DNA of 64,000 nt from Xanthocytophaga agilis (GCF_030068605.1 NZ_JASJOU010000001.1:62001-126000), one strand, 5' to 3'; positions 1 to 9,999 are shown, counted from the first letter of the stretch. The notes: generated from the letters alone by a model not told the origin. Numbers and translations: made by a program.

Positions 1-52
1 CAATCTGAATGTCTTCACCAATGATTTTGTAGTCAATTTCGTGTGATTGCAT
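1..52 (-). CDS. AIM24/TIGR00266-type protein, N-terminal fragment
   Basis: The complement of the first 52 bases opens with ATG and reads MQSHEIDYKIIGEDIQI before leaving the window. That opening (short start, then EIDYKI-G-D-IQ) is how many AIM24/TIGR00266-family proteins begin; these are beta-rich proteins of poorly known function. Only 17 residues are visible, so the family call rests on a short match. The gene lies 40 nt downstream of the small ORF at 93-281 on the same strand and is probably cotranscribed with it. Confidence 0.5.
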   Translation of the reverse strand, partial: MQSHEIDYKIIGEDIQI

Positions 53-92
53 GAGGTTAGATAGTTGTTTTTATAAAAAGGTTAAGGTTGCT

Positions 93-281
93 TTAACTGC
101 TTTTTTTGTCTTTGCGATTTCTTAGTTTTTTATCATCTACCTTTCTATTGAGAAACTCATTGATTTTATCAATGTCGTAGTTGGCTGTAATCTCACCAAA
201 TGTATTGACCGTAAGTTCCAATCCATCTAGTTCGGGATGAACTTTGGGTTTATTTTCGGAATTTTCTTTCTTTTTTGCCAT
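93..281 (-). CDS. small charged hypothetical protein, 62 aa
   Basis: A 62-residue, very lysine-rich protein with no signal peptide or membrane segment, so probably cytosolic. Its ends are basic (MAKKKENSENK at the start, RKDKKSS at the end) and flank a core containing LELTVNTFGEI and YDIDKINEFLN. No catalytic motif is visible and I cannot name a function. It sits between gltX, from which a terminator-like hairpin separates it, and the AIM24-like gene, 40 nt ahead of the latter. Codon use and the ordered core suggest a real gene, not a chance ORF. Confidence 0.6.
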   Translation of the reverse strand: MAKKKENSENKPKVHPELDGLELTVNTFGEITANYDIDKINEFLNRKVDDKKLRNRKDKKSS

Positions 282-309
282 GACTGTAAAGGATTAGAAG
301 AAGTATAAA

Positions 310-355
310 GAATTTTGATAAAAGCCTGTGCCTTGGTTTTTAACACAGGCACAGG
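310..355 (-). terminator. intrinsic terminator of gltX
   Basis: On the minus strand, 25 nt after the gltX stop, an 8-bp perfect stem (arms 325-332 and 348-355, CCTGTGCC/GGCACAGG) encloses a 15-nt loop. It is followed by a T-rich stretch (complement of 310-324). Confidence 0.6.
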
Positions 356-379
356 ATACTGAATATACAAATTTCTTGT

Positions 380-1945
380 TTAACCTATCACAACTAATTT
401 ATCAATAGCTTTTTCAATTCTGTTACTGGTTTCTTCTTTTCCCAAAATGTCCATGATTTGCATAAGATCAGGTCCGTGTCCAGCGCCTGTCAATGCTAAT
501 CGAAGTGCTGGCATAACTTTTCCAATTTTGACTCCTGCCTTTTCCAGGACTGTATGCAGCGTTGCTTTGGCTATTTCTGCATTGAACTCTGTTATAGTAA
601 CCAATTCATCTTTAAATGCTGTTAATAGAGTCACAGATTCCTGATTCCACTTGCTTTGTACAACCGATTCTTCATACACTGCTGGTTCCTGGAAGAGGAA
701 TTCTATTTGTTCATGAATTTCCTGAGGAAAGGTAACCCGTTCTTTCATCAGATGAACAATTTTACTTGCTTTCTCCTGAGAACAAGTGATATTTTTTTGC
801 TGTAAGGCATTTATTAGTCCTTCTGCTAATTCTGAATCGGGTTTTTGACGCAAATAGTGCTGATTAAACCATTTGGCTTTCCGAATATCAAATTTAGACC
901 CCGTTTTATGTATTCTTCCCAATGTGAAGCTGTCAATCAATTCATCCAGTGAAAATAACTCTTTATCTGTACCATCATTCCAGCCAAGTAAAGCAAGGAA
1001 ATTGATTAGTGCTTCTTTATAATATCCTGCTTCCCGATACCCAACAGATGTAATATCTTCACCATCGGCATTTGTTCCATTCCATGTTAATGGGAAGATT
1101 GGGAATCCCATCTCATCGGCATCCCGTTTGCTAAGTTTTCCATGTCGTTCTTCAATAATTTTACCTTTTTCATCCAATAAATCAGGCTTTAGAATCAACG
1201 GCAAATGGGCAAATTGAGGAGCTTCCCACCCAAGGAACTTGTACAATAATATATGCAAAGGAGCAGATGGAAGCCACTCGTCACCCCGAATCACGTGGGT
1301 GATCTGCATCAAGTGATCATCTACAATATTGGCCAGGTGATAGGTAGGTAATCCATCTGACTTCATCAATACTTTATCATCTAATGTATTGGCATGTACA
1401 ACCACCCAGTCACGAATTAAATCTTTGAAGCGGATTTCTTCCTTCATAGGAACCTTAATCCGAATTACATACGGCGTTCCTGCATCAATTAATTGCTTTG
1501 TCTGATCTTCATTCAATGTCAGAGAGTTACGCATTTGGGTACGTGTCAATGCATTATAGGACGTATTGGCTGCTCCTGCTGCTTTTAAGCGCTGACGCAT
1601 AGCCTCAAGTTCTATATCTGTATCAAAGGCATAATAGGCTTTCCCTTCATCCAGTAATTGCTGTACATATTTCTGATAAATTTCTTTCCGTTCAGACTGG
1701 CGGTAGGGGGCATGTGGACCTCCAACGCCCTGTCCTTCGTCAATATGAATACCTACCCACTTTAGTGATTCTATAATATATTCTTCCGCTCCGGGTACAA
1801 AACGCTTTTGATCAGTATCTTCAATGCGGAGTAACATTTTTCCGCCCATTTTCTTTGCAAACAGATAGTTAAATAGGGCTGTACGAACCCCACCAATGTG
1901 TAAAGCCCCCGTTGGGCTAGGTGCAAAACGAACTCTTACTTCCAT
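380..1945 (-). CDS. gltX: glutamate--tRNA ligase
   Basis: Class I aminoacyl-tRNA synthetase that charges tRNA-Glu with glutamate in the cytosol. The class I HIGH-type signature is at residues 9-19 (PSPTGALHIGG) and the KMSKS-type loop KLSKRDAD is near residue 270, followed by the helical anticodon-binding domain. The length of 521 residues is slightly over the usual 470-500, as is common in Bacteroidota. The ATG gives the family's typical MEVRVRFAPSPTG start. It appears monocistronic: a terminator hairpin follows the stop, and a TAnnTTTG box lies about 80 nt upstream of the start. Confidence 0.97.
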   Translation of the reverse strand: MEVRVRFAPSPTGALHIGGVRTALFNYLFAKKMGGKMLLRIEDTDQKRFVPGAEEYIIESLKWVGIHIDEGQGVGGPHAPYRQSERKEIYQKYVQQLLDEGKAYYAFDTDIELEAMRQRLKAAGAANTSYNALTRTQMRNSLTLNEDQTKQLIDAGTPYVIRIKVPMKEEIRFKDLIRDWVVVHANTLDDKVLMKSDGLPTYHLANIVDDHLMQITHVIRGDEWLPSAPLHILLYKFLGWEAPQFAHLPLILKPDLLDEKGKIIEERHGKLSKRDADEMGFPIFPLTWNGTNADGEDITSVGYREAGYYKEALINFLALLGWNDGTDKELFSLDELIDSFTLGRIHKTGSKFDIRKAKWFNQHYLRQKPDSELAEGLINALQQKNITCSQEKASKIVHLMKERVTFPQEIHEQIEFLFQEPAVYEESVVQSKWNQESVTLLTAFKDELVTITEFNAEIAKATLHTVLEKAGVKIGKVMPALRLALTGAGHGPDLMQIMDILGKEETSNRIEKAIDKLVVIG

Positions 1946-2021
1946 GTAGTCGATAAGTAAATAAATCTGGAAATGATATATTGCTACAGAGTTAGCAACT
2001 CTGGGTTTTCTAAATCGGTGG

Positions 2022-2029
2022 CAAAGCTA
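2022..2029 (-). promoter_or_regulatory. candidate Bacteroidota -7 box for gltX
   Basis: The complement reads TAGCTTTG, matching the TAnnTTTG consensus of Bacteroidota primary sigma promoters, about 80 nt upstream of gltX. No clear -33 TTTG sits at the expected distance. A small hairpin (CAGAGTT/AACTCTG, 1987-2003) would fall in the 5' leader. Confidence 0.35.
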
Positions 2030-2100
2030 CAAAATAGACAAGAGGAATAGAGCGAAAATCTAATAGAATCTCTGTATTAATAAAAAATATGCCTTTTTAG

Positions 2101-2255
2101 AGGCTGTCCAAACTATTTTATAAAGGCTTCAAAGGCATCTTTTGTGCTGCACCTTCGCCTATTTTTCAGTCCGTAGCTTTTGCTACGAACTGAAAAATAG
2201 TCATGGCTCGCTACAAACTCTGCTCTTTTCGCTTCTTTAAAAATAATTTAGACAA
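2101..2255. repeat. palindromic intergenic element
   Basis: A near-perfect inverted repeat has arms 2159-2177 and 2182-2200 (18 of 19 pairs) around a TTTT loop. It is nested inside a weaker outer inverted repeat in which GTCCAAACTATTTTATAAAG near 2105 is complementary, with mismatches, to CTTTAAAAATAATTTAGAC near 2231. It lies between the gltX promoter region and the 3' end of the ATP-grasp gene. It may act as a terminator for the latter, but the nested arms look more like a small mobile or REP-like element. A half-similar stretch (CGCTCTTTAAAATAGTCTAAAC) lies near 38556. Confidence 0.45.
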
Positions 2256-2985
2256 ACTCTGATGGATTTATAGTAGCTGCTATAATACATTCAATCACTT
2301 TTTCCGGATCACAACCATTCAATCCTGCACCCCAACTAGCGTTAAATTCCAGAATGAACCAGCCTTTAATTGAGGAATATCCCAGATCAACCACAAATGT
2401 TTCTGGTAAGTCAGGAACGTTATCTAAAAAATCCTGAATAAAATCTTTGCCCGTTTCCAAAGATGTGGTGCCTTCATAAATGGCGATATCTTTAAGTGTA
2501 TGATGCAATACAAAGCATCGTGCTTCTGCTTCTATTGCTACAATTTCTGAAATCAGCAATTGTGTATCAGGAGCAAGTCCATCTGTTTCTGTTAGAAGGT
2601 CTGCTTTTGTTTGATAAACGGCTGCTTTAAATTGTTTGGGAACAACCGACTTAATAAATGCTGGAAAGAGATTGTCTGTAATAGATTCTAATGACTGAGT
2701 GTGTATTTGTCTTTTTGTCCAGATTGGAGAAAGCTTTGTGAGTAAAAAATTGTCAGGAGAGATAAGTTGAAGCGCAAATAGTTGGGCTACAACTAGTGAA
2801 AAAGTGTCATTTCCGTAAATGGCAATTTTTTGAGTAGGAAGAGCAACGGGTTTTTCCCAGAAACGATCTAATTGAATAACCTGTCCACCCATATTTTGCC
2901 AGACTGCAGTAACAGATAATCTTTCTGTATCCGCTTTGTAGGGAATGAAGAGCGTTATTTCAGAAGGAACAAGCATGGAGGACAA
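2248..2985 (-). CDS. ATP-grasp domain protein
   Basis: A 245-residue soluble protein. The C-terminal half has the look of ATP-grasp proteins of the DUF4343 type: an acidic strand and turn near residues 200-215, then EFNASWGAGLNGCD, which resembles the Mg-ATP-binding E-x-N end of the fold. These enzymes form amide or ester bonds using ATP; the substrate cannot be told here. The stop of the upstream VOC gene is 1 nt from this start, so the two are almost certainly translated from one message. The N-terminal half is not recognisable by motif. Confidence 0.75.
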   Translation of the reverse strand: MSSMLVPSEITLFIPYKADTERLSVTAVWQNMGGQVIQLDRFWEKPVALPTQKIAIYGNDTFSLVVAQLFALQLISPDNFLLTKLSPIWTKRQIHTQSLESITDNLFPAFIKSVVPKQFKAAVYQTKADLLTETDGLAPDTQLLISEIVAIEAEARCFVLHHTLKDIAIYEGTTSLETGKDFIQDFLDNVPDLPETFVVDLGYSSIKGWFILEFNASWGAGLNGCDPEKVIECIIAATINPSEFV

Positions 2986-2986
2986 A

Positions 2987-3358
2987 TTAGTTTTTGGAAC
3001 GAAGTCCTATACGATTTCCCTCAGTATCGATAAAAATAGCTGTATACCCCTGATCTGGCGAGATGAGGCGTTTGGGAAAGAGTATCTTGCCACCTACTGA
3101 TTCTACTTTATTGAGAATAGTACTCAGATCCGGATTTGCATCTATATAAATCATTGGTCCTTCAAACGAAGGTTTGTAAAATTCTGCATGTTGACATAAT
3201 GCTCCGGAAACTCCTGACGGAGAGGCAGGAAAACTGCCTATTTTTAACGCCCCCAAGTCAAGTAGTTGAATCTTGATATCAAAGATTGTTTCATAAAATA
3301 TTTTGGCTCTGGAAAGATCTGTAACAGGAATCTCAAACCACGCAAGTGAAATACTCAT
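2987..3358 (-). CDS. VOC (glyoxalase/bleomycin-resistance) family protein
   Basis: A 123-residue vicinal-oxygen-chelate protein. It opens with WFEIPVTDLSRAKIFYETIF, the usual first strand and helix of the fold, and ends with the GYTAIFIDTEGNRIGL strand that provides the last metal ligand in active members. It is close to the YaeR/PhnB-like small VOC proteins found throughout Bacteroidota, which often lack a known reaction. It lies in a compact cluster: 40 nt after the nitrilase-like gene and 1 nt before the ATP-grasp gene. Confidence 0.85.
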   Translation of the reverse strand: MSISLAWFEIPVTDLSRAKIFYETIFDIKIQLLDLGALKIGSFPASPSGVSGALCQHAEFYKPSFEGPMIYIDANPDLSTILNKVESVGGKILFPKRLISPDQGYTAIFIDTEGNRIGLRSKN

Positions 3359-3398
3359 GGCAAAATATATTGGCTAAGTAAGACATCAGGATTACAAA

Positions 3399-4193
3399 CT
3401 AGATTTTAATCTCATACGTATCGGCATCCAGATAGGCTGGAAATTTCTCACGATAAGTTTGAAGATCATTCCAATCTAGTTCAATAGTTTTGATTACTTC
3501 CTCATATTCGGCATGAAATAATTTTTCTCCACGAGGACTGATTACTACAGAATCTCCACTGTATGGAATATTTTTTCCATCAGTTCCAACCCGGTTTACA
3601 CCGACCACATAACTCAGGTTTTCAATAGCTCTTGCCTGTAATAATGTGTTCCAGTGCAAGCGTCGAGCTTCTGGCCAGTTTGCTACATAGATAAGACAAT
3701 CATACCCACTAGATGGAGAAGCTAAATGTTTGTTGCGACTCCAAGCTGGGAAGCGGAGGTCATAACATACCAGTGGCAGAAACTTCCAGTTTTTTATCGT
3801 AGGATAAATATTTTTAGTACCTGCACTATAGGTTTCATGTTCATTCGCCATACGGAATAAATGGCGTTTGTCATACGTTTCGTAGCTCCCATCCGGACGC
3901 ATCCACACCAACCGATTGTAAAAATTTCCATCTTCCTTTACCACAAAGCTGCCCGTAATAACTGCATTCATGGAGGCTGCCATCATCTTGAGCCATTTGA
4001 ATGTTGTAAAGTTCATTGGTTCTGCCACTGCCGGAGCATCCATTGTAAAACCTGTGCTGAACATTTCAGGTAGGACAATCAGATCTGTTGGTTCTTGTAT
4101 ATTCCTGATTTTTTCTTCCAGAGAATGAGTGTTAGCTCCCGGGTTTTCCCAATGTAAAGCTGTTTGAATCAACGTAATCCGAATGTTTTCCAT
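3399..4193 (-). CDS. carbon-nitrogen hydrolase (omega-amidase/YafV-like)
   Basis: Nitrilase-superfamily amidase with the full Glu-Lys-Cys triad visible: E in LPEMFSTGF, K in YDKRHLF and C in VCYDLRFPAWSR. The VCYDLRFP block and the 264-residue length fit the omega-amidase/YafV group, which hydrolyses alpha-ketoglutaramate and related omega-amides, possibly as metabolite repair. I place the start at the internal ATG (MENIRITLIQT). The longer reading from 4238 adds 15 hydrophobic residues not seen in the family. It is first in the cluster with the VOC and ATP-grasp genes. Confidence 0.88.
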   Translation of the reverse strand: MENIRITLIQTALHWENPGANTHSLEEKIRNIQEPTDLIVLPEMFSTGFTMDAPAVAEPMNFTTFKWLKMMAASMNAVITGSFVVKEDGNFYNRLVWMRPDGSYETYDKRHLFRMANEHETYSAGTKNIYPTIKNWKFLPLVCYDLRFPAWSRNKHLASPSSGYDCLIYVANWPEARRLHWNTLLQARAIENLSYVVGVNRVGTDGKNIPYSGDSVVISPRGEKLFHAEYEEVIKTIELDWNDLQTYREKFPAYLDADTYEIKI

Positions 4194-4310
4194 ACTATTT
4201 AGTGAGTAGCAGATGATGTACAAAGATGTGGTTAGCAAATATACTATTCTCTCTGAGAAATACAGAGAAGAGAAAAGATCCCAATGAAATTTTAGACAAC
4301 TTCTTAACTA

Positions 4311-4340
4311 AAAATCCCCGACAGTATATGCCGGGGATTA
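4311..4340 (-). terminator. terminator of clpB
   Basis: Stem AATCCCCG (4313-4320) / CGGGGATT (4332-4339), followed on the minus strand by TTTTTAG, 20 nt past the clpB stop. Confidence 0.7.
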
Positions 4341-4359
4341 TAGTATTGAGTTGTTGAGT

Positions 4360-6981
4360 TTATTTATCTAACTCTGCAGGGATACTTTCAACATTGAAGA
4401 ATTTGATAGCATCACTTTCTTCATCATAAAACATTCCGACCACATCATCTTTGTTTATTTTACCTGCCAGGATATCTTTTGATAGTTCATTGAGTATTAA
4501 CCGTTGCATTACTCGTTTCAAAGGCCGTGCCCCAAATTGTGGGTCAAATCCTTTTTCTCCAAGTACATCCAGTACCTCATTATTCGGTTCAATATGGATT
4601 CCGCTTTCGGCCAACCGTTTCTGGATCTGACGGAACTGAATGTCCACAATCTTCCGGATTTCTTTCTTCGCCAGAGGTTGGAACATTACAATTTCATCTA
4701 CCCGGTTAAGGAATTCCGGACGAATCATCTTCTTGAGTAAATCAATCACCTGCTCTTTGGTATCCTCAATGATCTTCTCACGATTCCAGTCTTCCATCTT
4801 CTCAAAGTTATCCTGAATGATGTTAGAACCCATATTGGATGTCATAATGATAATGGTATTCTTAAAGTTGGCTATCCGGCCTTTGTTGTCTGTTAACCGA
4901 CCATCATCCAATACCTGTAACAGAATATTAAATACATCCGGATGGGCTTTCTCAATTTCATCCAGCAAGATTACAGAGTATGGTTTCCTGCGAACTGCTT
5001 CAGTCAACTGTCCTCCTTCATCATATCCAACATATCCGGGAGGCGCACCTACCAGACGACTTACCGCATGGCGCTCCTGATACTCTGACATATCAATACG
5101 TACCATCGCATTTTCGTCATTGAACAGATACTCAGCCAGGGCTTTAGCTACCTCGGTTTTACCAACCCCTGTAGTACCAAGAAATATGAACGAGCCAATG
5201 GGACGTTTAGGATCTTGCAATCCGGCCCGGCTACGACGAACGGCATCTGCAACAGCCTCGATTGCCTCACTTTGTCCTGCAATTCGTTTACCTAGCTCTT
5301 CTTCCAGATGCAATAGCTTTTCTCGTTCGCTTTGTAGCATTTTAGACACAGGGATACCTGTCCACTTCGCTACCACCTCTGCAATATCTTCAGATGTGAC
5401 TTCTTCCTTCAACAGAGGTCGATCAAGAGTTTTTACTTGTTTCTGAAGCTCTTCCAGCTTCTTTTGGGATTCTACAATTCTTCCATAGCGAAGCTCTGCC
5501 ACCTTTCCATAATCACCGGAACGTTCTGCTTGTTCAGCTTCTACTTTATACTTTTCAATATCTTCTTTCTCTTTTTGAATCTCATCGATCAGACTTTTTT
5601 CATTCTGCCATTTGGCTTTCAGACTATCCCGTTGTTCATTCAGTTCTGCCAGTTCTTTGGATAGAATAGCTTCTTTATCTCTATCATTTTCTCTACGGAT
5701 CGCTTCCCGTTCAATTTCCAGCTGCATAATGCGACGGTTGATCTCATCCAGTTCTTCAGGTAGAGAATCCATCTCAATCCGGAGTTTGGAAGCTGCTTCA
5801 TCCATTAAGTCAATAGCCTTATCTGGCAGAAAGCGATCCGAGATGTATCTGTTTGATAATTCTACAGATGCAATTACTGCATCATCTTTAATCCGAACAC
5901 CATGGTGTAATTCATATTTGTCTTTGATACCCCGAAGGATAGAAATGGCATCCTGTACACTAGGCTCATCTACAAATACAGCCTGAAAGCGACGTTCCAA
6001 TGCTTTATCTTTCTCTACATACTTCTGATATTCCTTTAAGGTTGTTGCGCCAATAGCATGTAATTCACCACGAGCCAATGCAGGTTTTAATAAGTTGGCT
6101 GCGTCCATTGCGCTTTCTCCACCACCACCAGCTCCAATCAGTGTATGTATCTCATCAATAAACATGATGATTTCACCATTGGAGTCTGTAACTTCTTTTA
6201 TTACAGCCTTTAGACGTTCTTCAAATTCACCTTTGTATTTCGCGCCTGCAATTAAAAGTCCCATATCCAGAGACATTAATGTCTTAGACTTTAGATTTTC
6301 AGGAACGTCTCCATTAACGATCCGCTGTGCTAATCCTTCAACAATGGCAGTCTTACCAACACCAGGCTCTCCAAGCAGAATCGGATTGTTTTTGGTTCTC
6401 CGTGATAGAATCTGTAACACCCGTCTGATTTCTTCATCACGACCAATTACAGGGTCTATTTTACCTTGTCGTGCTCGTTCAGTTAAGTTAATAGAATATT
6501 TCTCTAATGAACGGTACTTACCTTCTGCATGCTGATCTGTCACTTTATTTCCTCCTCGTAATTCTTTAATCGCATTTTTTAATGCTTTTTCGTTAATACC
6601 TGCATCTTTTAGTATTTGTGCTGTACGGTCACGGCCTGCAAAAAGGCCCAAAAGAATATGTTCAATAGATACAAATTCATCTCCCCATTCACCCAACATA
6701 CCTTCTGCTTTTTGAAGGGCAGCAGCTGCATCATTACCCAGATAAGGATTCCCTCCACTTACTTTAGGATAGGCATGAACTATTTCGTTCAGACGTGTCT
6801 CTAATGCTTTTTGATTGACATTTAGTTTCTTTAACAAAAAGCCAATCAGATTCTCATCAGATTGAAGTATGGCTTGTAGCAAATGACCAGTTTCAACGGC
6901 TTGCTGGCCATGGCTTAAGGCAATCTCAGAAGCCAGTTGAATGACTTCCTGAGATTTAACGGTATATTTGTTAAAATTCAT
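4360..6981 (-). CDS. clpB: ATP-dependent disaggregase ClpB
   Basis: Hsp100 hexameric chaperone that works with DnaK to extract proteins from aggregates. In order: Clp N-terminal repeat domain (residues 1-150), AAA+ 1 with Walker A GEPGVGKT near 205 and the VDEIHTL-type Walker B, a long coiled-coil M domain (about 400-530, rich in E/K/R), AAA+ 2 with Walker A GTTGVGKT near 605, and the C-terminal small domain. The 873-residue length and the M domain separate ClpB from ClpA and ClpC. It stands alone with its own terminator. Confidence 0.97.
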   Translation of the reverse strand: MNFNKYTVKSQEVIQLASEIALSHGQQAVETGHLLQAILQSDENLIGFLLKKLNVNQKALETRLNEIVHAYPKVSGGNPYLGNDAAAALQKAEGMLGEWGDEFVSIEHILLGLFAGRDRTAQILKDAGINEKALKNAIKELRGGNKVTDQHAEGKYRSLEKYSINLTERARQGKIDPVIGRDEEIRRVLQILSRRTKNNPILLGEPGVGKTAIVEGLAQRIVNGDVPENLKSKTLMSLDMGLLIAGAKYKGEFEERLKAVIKEVTDSNGEIIMFIDEIHTLIGAGGGGESAMDAANLLKPALARGELHAIGATTLKEYQKYVEKDKALERRFQAVFVDEPSVQDAISILRGIKDKYELHHGVRIKDDAVIASVELSNRYISDRFLPDKAIDLMDEAASKLRIEMDSLPEELDEINRRIMQLEIEREAIRRENDRDKEAILSKELAELNEQRDSLKAKWQNEKSLIDEIQKEKEDIEKYKVEAEQAERSGDYGKVAELRYGRIVESQKKLEELQKQVKTLDRPLLKEEVTSEDIAEVVAKWTGIPVSKMLQSEREKLLHLEEELGKRIAGQSEAIEAVADAVRRSRAGLQDPKRPIGSFIFLGTTGVGKTEVAKALAEYLFNDENAMVRIDMSEYQERHAVSRLVGAPPGYVGYDEGGQLTEAVRRKPYSVILLDEIEKAHPDVFNILLQVLDDGRLTDNKGRIANFKNTIIIMTSNMGSNIIQDNFEKMEDWNREKIIEDTKEQVIDLLKKMIRPEFLNRVDEIVMFQPLAKKEIRKIVDIQFRQIQKRLAESGIHIEPNNEVLDVLGEKGFDPQFGARPLKRVMQRLILNELSKDILAGKINKDDVVGMFYDEESDAIKFFNVESIPAELDK

Positions 6982-7260
6982 AGTGGTTTAATTTCTAGGG
7001 TTGATAGCTATAGTTTTCATAAGTTATAGTATTTTATCCTTTGTAAACAAATAGAATGATTAGTATCACCACTTTATTTTTAATTTCTTACAAATTCAGG
7101 ACACTATCTATCTATCAAATAAAAATCCATTCCTTAAGAAACTGAAAATATGTCTGTTTTCTTCTATTTTTTGAGGATAATCAGTCATTTTGGCATTTTT
7201 GGTTCACCTTATATAGAAATGAAGTATAATTGTCAGTACAAATGAAAAATTACCTTTGTG
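6982..7260. other. intergenic region upstream of clpB
   Basis: About 280 bp of AT-rich DNA with no ORF of note. It must hold the clpB promoter. I see no CIRCE-like inverted repeat and no clean -33/-7 pair. A TACCTTTG box at 7251-7258 faces the plus strand, where no gene follows, so it is probably fortuitous. Confidence 0.5.
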
Positions 7261-7302
7261 GGAATAAAAAAAGAGGATACTTGACCGGAAGTACCCTCTT
7301 TC
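7261..7302 (-). terminator. terminator of the ABC exporter operon
   Basis: A 13-bp stem (arms 7270-7282 and 7289-7301, one G-U pair) is followed on the minus strand by TTTTTATTCC, about 20 nt after the permease stop. Confidence 0.8.
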
Positions 7303-7322
7303 TGTAAAAGATGATTAGCAAG

Positions 7323-8648
7323 TTATCCCTTGTAGAAAAGCCATTTTGAAAGCTCTTTGTAGCTTACCTTTTTTCCATACATAAGAATTCCTACTCTGTA
7401 AATACGAGCTGCCAGCCAGGTTGTACCTAGAAATCCCCCCACCAATAAAGCCATAGATAAACCAATTTCCCACAACGGTGGATTAAATGGCAGTCGAATA
7501 AGCATAATAATAGGGGAAGTAAGAGGAATTATCGATGTCCAGAAGGCAATAGAGCTATCTGGATTCTGAACAATATAGGTAGCTATTACAATAGAAAAGA
7601 TAAGTGGAACGCTAATAGGAAACATAAACTGCTGTGTATCTGTATCTGCATCAGAGGCGGCACCGACTGCTGCAAATAATGCACTGTACATCAGATAGCC
7701 AAAAAGAAAGTAAAAAAGCAGACAAGCAATGATCTTGGTAAAGTTAATAGTTGCCAAGCCTTTATAAATATCTTTTGCCTGCAAACCAGGTTTCTTTTGA
7801 ACCTCTTTCAATTGTGATAGACCAGGTTGGCGATTTTCAACTTGCTGCATCATGGTTTGCTGATCTATACCCAGAGTTTGGGCTGTTCCATAAATAATAC
7901 CAAACCCTAGTAATAACCATAAAAGAAACTGAGTCAGGCCCACCAATGCGATACCAATGATCTTACCCATCATTAACTGAAAGGGTTTAACAGAAGAAAT
8001 CATGACTTCTACAATTCGGTTAGTCTTTTCTTCCAGAATGCCTCGCATTACTTGTACACCATAAAGGAATATAGATATATAGATGATGAAGGCTGATATA
8101 TATCCAACAATAGAAGAGGCGATTACATTGCTCTCCTGTTCTTTTTCTTCCTCCAGATTGGCGGTATTGACAGCTATTTCATACGATTCAATCTGTTTTA
8201 ACAAATCTGTATCTATATTGGCTTGTTTCAATTGTAAATCCTGTATCTTTTTTTGGATAGTTTCCTGTACTTTATCTTCGACTTCAATGCTGGCACCTTT
8301 TTTGGAAAAAAGTTCAACTTCCCGATTATGCGTTTTATCCAAAATAGATTTTGGGATGTAGAGTACTGCGTAATACTTATCCTGTCGAACTTGTTCCTTT
8401 GCAACTGCCAAAGATGTATTGATAGGAGCAAAGCTAATATTTTTGTTGTTTTCAAAGCTTTGGCTAAACAAACCACTCTCGTCGATGACAGCAATGGTTC
8501 TTTTTTCTCCTTCACGTAACATCAGATAGGCTGGAACAATGTAAATACATGCAAGGAGAACAGGACCTAATATTGTCATGATTAGAAAAGACTTTTTGCG
8601 GACACGTACCAGGTATTCGCGTTGTATAATCAGGGAGATGATTCTCAT
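7323..8648 (-). CDS. ABC-2 type transporter permease (NatB-like)
   Basis: A 441-residue inner-membrane permease. One membrane span at residues 25-45 is followed by a large extracytoplasmic domain (about 50-185), then about five spans (near 190-215, 230-260, 310-345, 350-375 and 390-415). This 1+5 layout is that of the NatB/YhaP ABC-2 exporters (sodium, drug or lipid efflux). The substrate cannot be inferred. It lies 63 nt downstream of its ATPase and shares its terminator. Confidence 0.9.
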   Translation of the reverse strand: MRIISLIIQREYLVRVRKKSFLIMTILGPVLLACIYIVPAYLMLREGEKRTIAVIDESGLFSQSFENNKNISFAPINTSLAVAKEQVRQDKYYAVLYIPKSILDKTHNREVELFSKKGASIEVEDKVQETIQKKIQDLQLKQANIDTDLLKQIESYEIAVNTANLEEEKEQESNVIASSIVGYISAFIIYISIFLYGVQVMRGILEEKTNRIVEVMISSVKPFQLMMGKIIGIALVGLTQFLLWLLLGFGIIYGTAQTLGIDQQTMMQQVENRQPGLSQLKEVQKKPGLQAKDIYKGLATINFTKIIACLLFYFLFGYLMYSALFAAVGAASDADTDTQQFMFPISVPLIFSIVIATYIVQNPDSSIAFWTSIIPLTSPIIMLIRLPFNPPLWEIGLSMALLVGGFLGTTWLAARIYRVGILMYGKKVSYKELSKWLFYKG

Positions 8649-8711
8649 ATTTGAGGTGTTTGGTTTAATTGTTTGACAGGTTGCAAGAACAGAGATGGTT
8701 GAGTAAAACTA

Positions 8712-9650
8712 TCAAACAGTAATAGCAGATGGTTCAATGGTTGTTCCCGTTCCTGTGACACTTCGGATAAAAATATCATTCATGGAAGGAATATTCTCAA
8801 TGAATGAATGAATCTGAATTTGTGGTATCAGAATCTGCAATAAATCATTTGGTGAAGCTTCATTAGAAATCTTAATTGATGCCTTTATATGATTTTCTTC
8901 GAGTTGTTGCAGATCGAGCAGTTGAAATTCTGGCGGGAGTGTTCCCAGAGAGCCTTCTCCTTCTAGTACATAGGTGTTTGTTCGGTATTGTCGTCTAATT
9001 TGTTTGGTAGCTCCATCCAGTATTTTTTGAGACTGATGAATCAATGCGATGTAGTTACACATTTCTTCTACCGATTCCATACGGTGGGTTGAAAAGATGA
9101 TGGTACAGCCATTTTGTTTCATTTGTATGATTTCATCTTTTATTAAATTGGCGTTTACCGGATCAAATCCAGTGAAAGGTTCATCCAGTATTAACAACTC
9201 GGGCTCATGTAGTACTGTAGCAATAAACTGTACCTTTTGTTGCATCCCTTTTGACAGGTCTTCTACATTTTTATTCCACCATTCCTTTATATCAAATTTA
9301 ATAAACCATTGTTTGAGTTTATCTGTCGCTTCTCGCTTCGTCATACCTTTGAGTTGTGCCAGATATTGTAGTTGTTCGCCTACTTTCATTTTCTTATAGA
9401 GGCCTCGTTCTTCTGGCAGGTATCCAATACGCTTAATATGGGCAGGGGATAGTTTTTCTCCTGCAAACAGGACTTCACCTTTGTCTGGTGCGGTGATTTG
9501 TGTAATGATGCGAATTAGTGAGGTTTTACCTGCACCATTGGGACCTAGCAATCCAAAAATGCTGCCTTTGGGAATTTCAATGCTTACATCATTAAGGGCG
9601 GTGTGGTTTGCATAACGTTTCGTAATATGGCGTGCCGAGAGAAGACTCAT
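8712..9650 (-). CDS. ABC transporter ATP-binding protein (NatA-like)
   Basis: A 312-residue cytosolic ATPase subunit. It has Walker A GPNGAGKT near residue 38, signature LSKGMQQKV near 138, Walker B LLILDEPFTGFDP near 160, and the switch histidine in IIFSTHRMESVEE. The C-terminal 90 residues form the extra domain typical of exporter ATPases paired with ABC-2 permeases. It is the first gene of a two-gene operon with the permease at 7323-8648. Confidence 0.93.
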   Translation of the reverse strand: MSLLSARHITKRYANHTALNDVSIEIPKGSIFGLLGPNGAGKTSLIRIITQITAPDKGEVLFAGEKLSPAHIKRIGYLPEERGLYKKMKVGEQLQYLAQLKGMTKREATDKLKQWFIKFDIKEWWNKNVEDLSKGMQQKVQFIATVLHEPELLILDEPFTGFDPVNANLIKDEIIQMKQNGCTIIFSTHRMESVEEMCNYIALIHQSQKILDGATKQIRRQYRTNTYVLEGEGSLGTLPPEFQLLDLQQLEENHIKASIKISNEASPNDLLQILIPQIQIHSFIENIPSMNDIFIRSVTGTGTTIEPSAITV

Positions 9651-9999
9651 AGAAAATACTCAATTAGAGAAGTTAAGGATGTATTGCCTGGGTTCAGGAA
9701 ACTTTGGCAAATTAGGGAAATCATTCTTTAATGAAAAACGATCGCTAGGGTAACCTTTTCGGAAAGGTATATAAATAATCTGTTGATTTGTATGGTTATC
9801 AATAGAATACTTGTAACACCGATTATGTCTCCATTGTATTTGACTGATCAAAAGAACAGAACTCATGAGAGTAGTCAATGGCAAGAATTAGCATCTTAGC
9901 CTATAGAGAACGAATATTTCTTAACTTTTTTTATCTTCCTTAAAACTTTTCTGCATCACTGGGCATCTACAGAGTATATTTTAACCAATCTGATTCTGT
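9651..9999. other. divergent intergenic region, ABC operon / sigma factor
   Basis: About 350 bp between two divergent units. The only plus-strand promoter-like element I see is TATATTTT at 9975-9982, one base off TAnnTTTG, which would start transcription some 10 nt before the sigma gene. A 74-codon minus ORF here has the composition of chance DNA. Confidence 0.4.

Noticed and set aside
4504-6535. Several plus-strand ORFs of 60-146 codons opposite clpB
   Set aside because: They are antisense shadows of a highly conserved gene with no independent features.
7251-7258. TACCTTTG promoter box on the plus strand
   Set aside because: No gene follows on that strand. The sequence leads straight into the ABC operon terminator.
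9660-9884. 74-codon minus-strand ORF upstream of the ABC ATPase gene
   Set aside because: Composition and lack of any motif suggest chance. It lies in a promoter region between divergent units.
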